From NCBI GenBank assembly GCA_024699855.1, contig JAMPIQ010000003.1, positions 3,162,001-3,226,000 on the forward strand: DNA of 64,000 nt, written 5' to 3'. The notes under the pieces are model-generated. The model did no database searches and was not told the origin of the DNA. It was given only the letters and a program-made list of their open reading frames with translations. This DNA is from Aphelenchoides besseyi (taxonomy: Eukaryota; Nematoda; Chromadorea; Rhabditida; Aphelenchoididae). Position numbers and translations under genes: made by a program. Below, in pieces: positions 56,001 through 64,000 of the stretch. Every line of letters starts with the position of its first letter. The first letter of the stretch is position 1.

Positions 56001-59000
56001 GGCGAAAAGATTGAAGTTGTTCGCAACGATGAAGAGGAGACTGAAGGCGTCGAAAAGGATGATGAAACGACACAAACTGTCGAAGAGGTCGAAACTCATC
56101 AGTTGGATCGAAAACTTGTTTTCAACACTATCAAGACATTGATCTCAATTTTGTCCAAGTTCGGAAACCTCAAAACCGCTTACAGATCGGCCGAATTGTT
56201 AGTTCTACTGAACGAGGTAACAGAGGGCTTGAACGCACTTATTCTCATCGCTTATTTTAGCTAATTCGTTCTGACGACAATCACGTACAAAAGGCAGCAT
56301 TGAACTGTTTGTTTGCTTTCAAGAACAAGGCTCTGGAATTGTATCGACAAAATTTCGACAAACTTGCTGATGACAAAACTTTCCGCGATGAGTTGATCCA
56401 CTTTTCTGTGGACAACGAAAACACGGTCATTGCCGTTGAACATCGATCGACCGTAATGCCCGTGCTGATGCGATTGTTGGATGGGAAGATGCACGCACAT
56501 GTGACACGAAAAGGAACTTCAAAACGTCCGGCAATTTTCCGTTTTGTTGCCGGTTGTCTACCCGAGGAATTGGAGATGTTCTTGAAGACTGTTTTCTGGA
56601 GTATCGATGAACTTGTTGGCAAGTCGAAACGAAAGGCAATTCGTTTATTTGTGATTTTAGATACAACCAGCATTCAAAAAACGTGTGACAACATCGTCAA
56701 CACATACGACCCGCACAAAACAATTGCACTAAGACGAATCACAAGGTAAGTCAATTTCTGATTCAAAATAACATATAGCGCACGAAAATGAAAGAGAAGA
56801 AATGTTGAAAGTTGATTTTGGTAGCTGTAGCATGCGAACTAAAGAACGCTGCTAAACCCGTTGCTTTTTTCTTTCGACAATCCAAAGAGGTGGACAAACT
56901 CTCGTAGGTTGGTCGATTGGACCGTCGTTCCATTTTGGTTATCGTGTAATCGCGATGCGCTTGATATTCTCGTTCGGACTGATCGTACATATTAAGCAGA
57001 TTGTCTAAACCACCCGGTCGATCTGAACATCGACTGGAAGCTAAAGCATGACGAATATTTGGCCACAATTTGCTGTGTTCTGCGTAGTATTGAATCCACT
57101 CGGAGAGCCATTTCATTCGGCAGTCACAAATCAATGGATTACCCTAAACTTTTCGTTGTGAAGATTATTGCAAGTGTGATTACCCGCAAATCCAATTTCT
57201 CCAAAATCGTTCCGTGTTGATTCAAGAACGGAAGAGGGCTTCGACGAAACAACTCCAATGTTTCGATTCTGTTTTCCGGCAACTCGAGTTCAACACTGCG
57301 TACGCTGTTCATGTTCTCGAATAAATTGGACGGCAGCTCCGTAAGCGATGTATTTCGAATGATGAGTTTGAATTGATATCGACGGATTCCGTTCAGTGCA
57401 TTCGCATCGATCTGAAGCAAAGTCTTATCTCCGCCGCGTGACTAAAAGATACCATTTTCAATTTGTGACCACCGATTGCCAGCTCATGCAATAACCGTAG
57501 ATCCACATCTTGAAAATGTTTTTCGAGGATGAAAGAGTCGACGTTGAAATGCAAAGTACGAAGTGGTGGCAAGTGATGTAAAATGTTCGTGATGTTAAAA
57601 TTCGTTATTTTCGGAAGGTCGTGCAACTAAATGGTTGTCGTTTATTTCGTCTACTTTACAGCAAACTCACGTGCAAGTTTTGCAGTTGAATCAAATGCGA
57701 AAAACTCTCGGCTGAAGGCAAGCGATTCAGATCACTCATGTGAGCCACTTGTAAGGTTTCCAATTCTTTTAAATGGCTAAAGTGTTCTTTGTTCAATTCT
57801 TGAATTCGATTGCCATTCAAATTCAGATGTTTGAGTTGACTAAGTACTCGGAGCACAGTTGACGACAATTCGCGAAGATTGTTGTTCGAGAGGTCAAGAA
57901 TCTTTAGTTTCTTCAACTGTTCAACATCTACAGTTTGCAGCTCGTAAATTTTATTGCTGAAATTTGTTAGGCTGTTCTTCTAATCGCTTAACTCACCTGC
58001 TAATGTTCAAAAATCGAACGGACTTGTTGGTCAATTTGGGCAAAGAGAAAAGTCCCGTAGCGGCCATATTTATGCCTTTCAACACATTGCTAATTCCCTG
58101 AAACAGTTCTCAGTTGAAAAGCCGCTATCGACACCTACACGAAAAACATGTGGACTCCAGGTTGTGATTGGATTATTACTTAGATCGAGATACTCCAACC
58201 ACGGCATATCTTCGAACGCATTTGCTTCAATGGTTTCGATTTTGTTGTGTGAAAGAATGAGTTTTGTAATTCCGTGTAAGCCACTAAAGTCAGAAGTGTC
58301 CAAAACACGAATAGAATTGAACGATAAGTCCAATTCTTTTAGACTTTTGCGAATCGAACCCAAGGCCTTTGTGGGGATGATACTGAAGTTGTTGCGTCGC
58401 AAAGACAATTTCACAACGTTGTCCTTGCCAAACACTCCCGGCTCGAGAAAACTTAGATAGTTGTAGCTGAGATCCAAAATCTCGAGTAGCTCCTAAAATT
58501 GAAACAAGTTCAATCGGATTGTTATGGTTGTTCACTTGATGCGAAAAAGTTTCTCTCCAAATTGTTGGCAGTTGATTGCCGGAAAGATCAAGAAACTTCA
58601 ACTTCTTTGCCGTTTGAAAAGCGTCGACGTGAATTTCCATTATTGAGTTCAACGACAAATCCAAGTGCAAAAGCTTGTGGCAGCCGAGAAGCAAAAACGT
58701 GTCGATAAACTCGAGATTATTGTGTCGCAGGTTCAGAAACGAAATCGAATGTCGAGAGTTGTGGATTTCCAACCTGAAATCATAGAGTAAGACTCGGATT
58801 GCGTTGAGCAGAAAACACCTTGTAAGCTTGTTATATGAAAGATCCAAAGCCGCAAGCTTATCGGCCCGATTGTTCAGGAATTGCAAGTCGAATTTCGTGA
58901 ACTGATTGTGTGCCAATGACAACTGTTCTAAGGCGCTGACGTTCTGAAAAACCGTGTCGTCGATACGATCCAAACGATTGTAAGCAAGAGATAGAAACGC

Positions 59001-62000
59001 CAAAAGCGGCAGTTGATTGAAAGAGTAATCGCGAAGAACGTTGATTTCATTTCGTTCCAAATTCAAGTACTTCAAATTTGGCAACAGATTGAACGTTTGT
59101 GGATTGATGTGCTGGAGTTTGTTTCCGGCCAAATTCAAATGAAATAAACGCGGTAACAACTCGAACCCGTTGCTTCCGATCTCTTCGATTTGATTGTTCG
59201 CCAAGTTGAGCCACTCCAGTTTCTGACTGCTGCTCGTGTGGAAAATCTGATCGTTGATTGTGCGAATCTTGTTTGACATCAAATGCAGTTCGATCAAATT
59301 TGGTGACAACTCGAGTGCTCTAACGGGCAGCTCGTCGATTTGGTTATGATTCATTTGCAAGTTGGCCAATTTTTTCAAACTGTGAAACGAAGTCTTTGGA
59401 AACAGTCGAAACTCGTTGTACTGTAATGTTTGGTTTAAGTTTGTTGCAAAATCGAACAACTAACCTCAAGGTTCAATGACTTCAAACTGTTTAGTTTCGA
59501 CGACGCCTCGGAACTGATTTTCTGTAGACGATTGGAACTGAGATTTAGTACAGTGAGAGATGAAAGATAAATAAACGATCGGGAATCGGTGATTTCGGTG
59601 ATTTGGTTTCCGGCCAGATTCAGATCTCTTAGACTCGAAGCTGCTCCACTCATTGTACCAAACGGCATCTTTTCGAGCGTCTCGATTTTGTTGTACGACA
59701 AATCCAATTCCTCCAATCGCTGCATTCCATCGAACACTTCGGGATCCACTTGTACGAGTTTATTGAATTGCAAGTTTAGTTGTCGTAGGTTGTGTTTAAA
59801 GTTTACGAGCAGTTGATTGTCGAGACTGAAACCGACGATCATTGGTTTTCACGTTGCACTGACCTTTCCAACTTGTTATGTTGCAAATCCAGTTGTTCCA
59901 AAGACAACAACAACTCTAAGCCTTTCGGCAGATGTTGAAGTTCGTTGTGACCCAAATTCAAATGTTTCAAGTTTTTTGCCAAATGACCAAAAGTGTGCTT
60001 GTGCAGATTTTGAAGTTTGTTGTAACGCAGTGAGAGTTTTTCCAATTTGTTCACGTAACTGAACGCCTTTTGATCAATGTGATCGATCTGCAATCGAAAG
60101 TTCTGTTCTGTTTTCAGCTCGAGAGCTCACTTTGTTCATCTCCAAGTTTAAGTCAGCGAGTCGCTGGAAACTTGCGAACGCATTTTCCTCAATTTTGCTG
60201 ATTCGGTTCTCCGAAAGATCGAGTTCCATGTCTCCTTTGAAGCGAACATTTTGGCTCGCAAAGATGTTCGTGATTTTGTTGCCGTTGAGATTCAGTTTCG
60301 ATAGCTGGCTTATGTTGAAAAGAGCGTTATAAGGGATCTAACAAAGCACATTCAAATAATGTACACGAGTTTGACTTACTTCTTCCAAAAGATTCCTTGA
60401 CAAATCCAAAATCGTCAATGAAGTAGGCAATGAATCCGTGTCCAACTGTCTGATCTGATTTTGCGAAAGAGTTAAAACAGATAGCGGCAGTTTAACAAAT
60501 GAATTGCTTTCGAGTTTTGTTATCTAAAACAAGTATAAGGGTCACAATAAAGTAGCAAATAACCAACACGATTTCTGTCCAAATGGACGTAATGCAAATT
60601 TGTGAGTTTCGTTTCGATTGATGAGTTCAATCCGACGGTTGTGATTTCGTTGTCTTGTAAGCGAAGATATTGCAGTTGTTCGAGATATGTGAACGACCAA
60701 TAGGGAATCGAATTCAAACTGTTGTGTTGAAGATCAAGTGATCGTAAAGTCTCCTGAGCATACTTTGCAACAAAAGTACCTTCTACCAACTTACTTCTAA
60801 GCCACGAAATGCATTAACATTCAAACTGTGAATGTTATTTCGACTGAGGTCGAGAAGTTGAATTTGATGCTCTTTAAAAGCGTCTTGATTGATGGCCGCC
60901 AAAGCGCCATTTTTCAACTCCAAACTGTTGATGTTCATTAATCCATTGTCTTCGTCATGAAAGATCTGATACAACCTGGGCACATGTAGCCAGTTTTTTC
61001 CTTCGCATCTTATGTTTACATCATTCGGACCCACTCGAGCACAATCACAAGATCGAAACTCTGATTCCGAGTTTAACCTGAATGCCGCAATTCAATGATT
61101 GCCGATTGAACTCACCTGCAACGGGAATTTGTTCTTCCATCTGCAGCGTCTAGTAACAACAGAATTACAAAGCTGTTGAGCGAAAAATGCTGGAGTTTCA
61201 TGATCTCGATTCTGTTACCAAATCAAAAGCCGAAATGGCCACAAGGTTGTTGTTCATTCTGAAATCAAATCGATGTCACTGTTTGGGTCTAGTAAACGGC
61301 GAAATAGGCGCGAATCATTTCTGTAACGTTTGTTTATGGTCACCGCAAAAACTGTGGACAAACAAACTTTCCACCTTTGGCACCAGCGGAAACCCAAGAA
61401 GGTGCGGGAATTTGAGATTTTTTGACACTGCGGGAGCTCGACGTCCAAAAACACGCTTCGTAGTAAAATGGACAACGCGGAAGAGTTGAACACGTAGATT
61501 CGAAATTAACGTCTATTGTTGACGCTGAAATCGAGTTAGCGCCGTTGAAGTGCGTGCAAAAAAGTCGTTTGCTCATACCTCCCGTTCAATTCGTTCAAAC
61601 CCATGGGTCAATCGGCAAATTGCAAAGTTCGGACGTTTTGATTGAAATCAGTCAAGTCGTGATGACGGATCGTTTGAAATGTGACCTCAATCAACAGTGG
61701 CGATCGGGTCCAGATGCCGGCGCCCAAAGTTTTTGTGGGAGAGCCGACCGGCGGGCGAGCGGATGTTCGGGAATGTAAACCGATTCCCGTTGACCTCATG
61801 GCGCGAGTCGATCTGCTCGTCAAAAATGTTGACAGCGGCCAATTGAAAGGCGCGAAATTGCGACACGTCGATCAATACGACGAAGCTCGTTATTTCGGAC
61901 AAATCGATCGTTGCGCAATAGAAACGATCGTTAACTCAAACGGATGAACGGAAGCATCTGGTTGAGGGTAACGAGCAACTTACGACCCAATTAACGTTAA

Positions 62001-64000
62001 CATTACACTGTGATGTTATCGGTGTGACTAAAAGTTCTGTTTCACTCTCATATGTTGGCATAAACGAGCAAAACTTCAGGTTAACAATCGAATGACAAGA
62101 CGTTTGGATTATGAGCGGAAACCCACCGAACAGCCGCAGATTGTTCTTTCAAACAGCTAACACCAAAAAACGTACATTCGTTTCGAATACGTTCACTTGT
62201 CATTAGGAAACAACGTTTTCGGAAATTTTTGGTCGTTGGCAGATTTACAAGTGAACTCGAAAAGCGACAGCCGGTCCATTAGTTCAAAGTCGTCAGTCAC
62301 GTAGTTGTTAAAATTCGCAAATAAAATTGACGCGCAACAGAATTTTATGGTCCAGACGGAAACTAATCGTCTTATTCGCCCTCCATTCTTCCCAGCGATT
62401 GCCGCTTTTTTGCGCGACTTCGGAATGCAAATTGGAAACCGCCGTGAAAGTTTCTCGACCGGACAGAAGCGAAAACATTTGCTGTCAATTGGACGAACGG
62501 CACGTGCGGAGCGAAATGTTTGTGGTCGAGATCGAATGGGGACTTAAACGGAAACTGCAAGAAGATTGAAAACAAAAGACAAACAGTCGACTTGTATTCG
62601 CAGTACGAGAACAAACGTCGAGGGCGAAAACGGCGATCGAAACGTTGGCTGCCGAAGATCATGGGATTGGCTGTGAGATTAATCGCGTAAATCAACGCCG
62701 CAATTAACGATCACCATTCGATTTTAATGGCCAACAAAAAACGCAAACTCCGTGGGCCCCTTGTAGTTTTTGACTCGGCAGATCAAACGGCCGGCGAGTG
62801 GTCGAAAATCCGAGAAACCCGGTCGGCTGTTGAGCGTGTGAATGGCAAGAAGGAACAAAGCCAAACAACAACAAAAGTGCTTTTCACCTTGTGGTCGAGC
62901 GGCCAAATTAGTGAGTCATGGACGAGTATTGTTCAAACGTAATTAGAAGGTTGACATGGAGGTTCGTTGAAATTTCGAAGATGCGCGAAATAGCAACTTA
63001 AATGACCACACAAACTGAGACTTGAAGTCAAGAGGGTCTTTTGAAACGATTGAGTGTACGGTTGAATGGAAACGCGAAATAATTGTAGCGATTCCATTAG
63101 TGACTGAGATTTACGCCGAGACTTTGAACACACAACTTCTTGACCATCGTAATGAAAACAAAATTTCAGCACATTGGAATGTTTGGACGAGGTCTTCCGG
63201 AAGTTGGTACGTTCAATGAGTGTCGAACAAAACAACTATGTCTACCAAATTACAATTGCTTGTCATCTGCTAATTCGTTTGGGTTTGGAACATTCAGATG
63301 TTACTGCACATCATCGAAAGATCTTACGACATTTGAGAAAACAAGCATTCGAGTTATCGACTACGGTAAGTAGCTTGTAATCCCAATGATTAATAGTTTT
63401 ATTTAGATGTTTAATGCATTTCAACATCGTCAATTCACTTCTGATGAACTGGAGATTCTGTTTGATCAAATCATCGAACCCCATCTTCTAGATCCCTACA
63501 AGTCGGCAGCTGACAATCTGACAACTTTCGATTGTCCGTGGGCGATTACACGGTTCTTTTGTTCTTTGACAAAAATGCCTTTGTAAGTTCTCGTTAACAT
63601 CCATTTACCGATCAACTTATTTTAGCTTCTATCCACTGCTAAACGTCCCGTTTTCATCAGAATTGAATTCTCGGACGCCGCTGTCATTGCTCTGCATCAC
63701 ACTGTTTTCCTCAACGACCACTCGAAGTCTTCAGTCGTTGATTGTTGAGTCGTTTTTGAATTTGTTCACGTATGCCGACGAAAAAGAAGCGGTTAGTTTG
63801 CCAACATTACGTCAGGAACCACTACGATTAGAAGACAACGGAGGTAAATTTCAATTTGTTCAAAATTAATCGTCAGTTGAATTAGAACGACCGTTTGGAA
63901 CCCGAGTTGCTGTAAATCATGTGGAAAGTTTACTCAAACACCTTCAACTGACGATTCCAAATGAAATACGATCTTCGAATCGATCCGTAACTTTAGATTT
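53073..64000 (+). CDS. UTP20: U3 snoRNP / small-subunit processome component UTP20, partial at right edge
   Basis: Starts ATG at 53073 with a Lys/Arg-rich N-terminus (KKRKHSHARQQGERERLFK), then HEAT-like helical repeats over many exons (53073-53144, 53186-53333, from 53377 onward). Landmarks of the family's N-terminal (DRIM) region: an E.V.KWIELD block, LHHQQDIADSLKEHL, FIAESSSFLLRRAG, and VMPVLMRLLDGKM followed by FRFVAGCLPEELEMFL. The exon ending at 56745 (phase 2) is followed 6.4 kb later by exons at 63170-63365, 63407-63582, 63626-63843 and 63877 to the edge. The phase fits exactly and the homology is continuous (STLECLDEVFRKL, FTSDELEILFDQII, FYPLLNVP). UTP20 works in the nucleolus in 18S rRNA maturation. 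Vertebrate homologues are about 2,800 residues, so roughly half the gene lies outside the window. Confidence 0.9.
56763..61201 (-). CDS. Chaoptin-like leucine-rich-repeat surface protein
   Basis: Minus-strand multi-exon gene, ATG at 61201, signal peptide with LNSFVILLLLDAADG, a Cys-containing cap (SCDCARVGPNDVNIRCEG), then roughly 30 or more LRRs of the LxxLxLxxNxL type covering about 60900-57140. Examples are LRSLDLQHNSLNSIP, LEKLSLRYNKLQNL, LEELDLSYNKIETL and LEYLDLSNNPITTW. A LRR C-terminal cap follows (ICDCRMKWLSEWI...ASSRCSD...SLDC) and the chain ends in a hydrophobic tail (FQHFFSFIFVRYMLF), suggesting a GPI signal or membrane anchor. Length (about 1,200 residues), extracellular signature and tail recall chaoptin, a GPI-anchored adhesion protein of insects; other LRR surface proteins are possible. 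The whole gene sits inside a UTP20 intron on the opposite strand; its stop is only 18 nt from the UTP20 exon end at 56745. Confidence 0.88.
61202..63169. other. Rest of UTP20 intron, upstream of LRR gene
   Basis: About 2 kb holding the likely promoter of the nested LRR gene. ORFs of 70-107 codons occur on both strands (for example plus 61681-61947 and minus 62695-62372), but none has a family feature, and direct splicing across the region keeps the UTP20 frame, so no coding exon is needed here. Confidence 0.5.

Noticed and set aside
53073..56790. UTP20 as a truncated pseudogene ending near 56790
   Set aside because: A good donor at 56746, exact phase match with 63170 and continuous homology across the gap support an intact gene with a long intron.

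Overview
The window looks like nuclear DNA from a small-genome invertebrate, most likely a nematode. The evidence is dense genes on both strands, introns mostly 40-60 nt long with GT...TTTCAG/TTTAG ends, clusters of ShK (SXC)-domain secreted proteins, myosuppressin/FMRFamide-type receptors, a CYP2-clan P450, divergent kinase-like genes and a Bel/Pao LTR retrotransposon. Species cannot be fixed from sequence alone. Gene models below were built by hand: I joined open frames at splice sites, checked intron phase, and compared with protein families from memory.

Layout. 0-3 kb: the 3' end of an inositol-polyphosphate-kinase gene, a small secreted protein on the opposite strand, and a complete MECR-type enoyl reductase. 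3-7.3 kb: repeat-like DNA with a broken two-exon gene, a decayed Helitron and scattered copies of the MECR tail. 7.4-18.7 kb: two complete peptide-GPCR paralogues on the minus strand, about 6.6 kb apart. 18.7-25.7 kb: no recognisable gene. 25.75-33.43 kb: a young Bel/Pao element (minus strand) with 478-bp LTRs, a 4-bp target duplication, a tandem-repeat leader and a tRNA-like stretch beyond its primer-binding site; its coding region is split by three frame changes.

33.9-39.1 kb: three tandem plus-strand genes for secreted Cys-rich/ShK proteins, one with Ser/Thr-rich mucin-like linkers. 39.5-41 kb: an APMAP/strictosidine-synthase-like beta-propeller protein. 41.66-41.91 kb: a small Tyr-rich secreted peptide precursor behind a TATA box. 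42.3-47.1 kb: two tandem minus-strand pseudokinases. 47.3-49.3 kb: a cytochrome P450. 49.9-51.2 kb: a 7TM receptor-like gene. 53.07 kb to the right edge: UTP20, a ribosome-biogenesis factor. One UTP20 intron of about 6.4 kb holds an entire opposite-strand LRR protein gene (56.76-61.2 kb).

The genes do not form one pathway. They split into housekeeping genes (MECR, UTP20, IP6K-like), secreted or surface proteins (ShK cluster, LRR, APMAP-like, small peptides), signalling proteins (three GPCRs, two pseudokinases) and mobile DNA. The points most worth checking are the extended tRNA-derived sequence next to the retrotransposon LTR, the same-direction frame changes in its polyprotein, the nested LRR gene, the ShK cluster with its shared novel-looking N-terminal six-Cys domain, and the paired pseudokinases.
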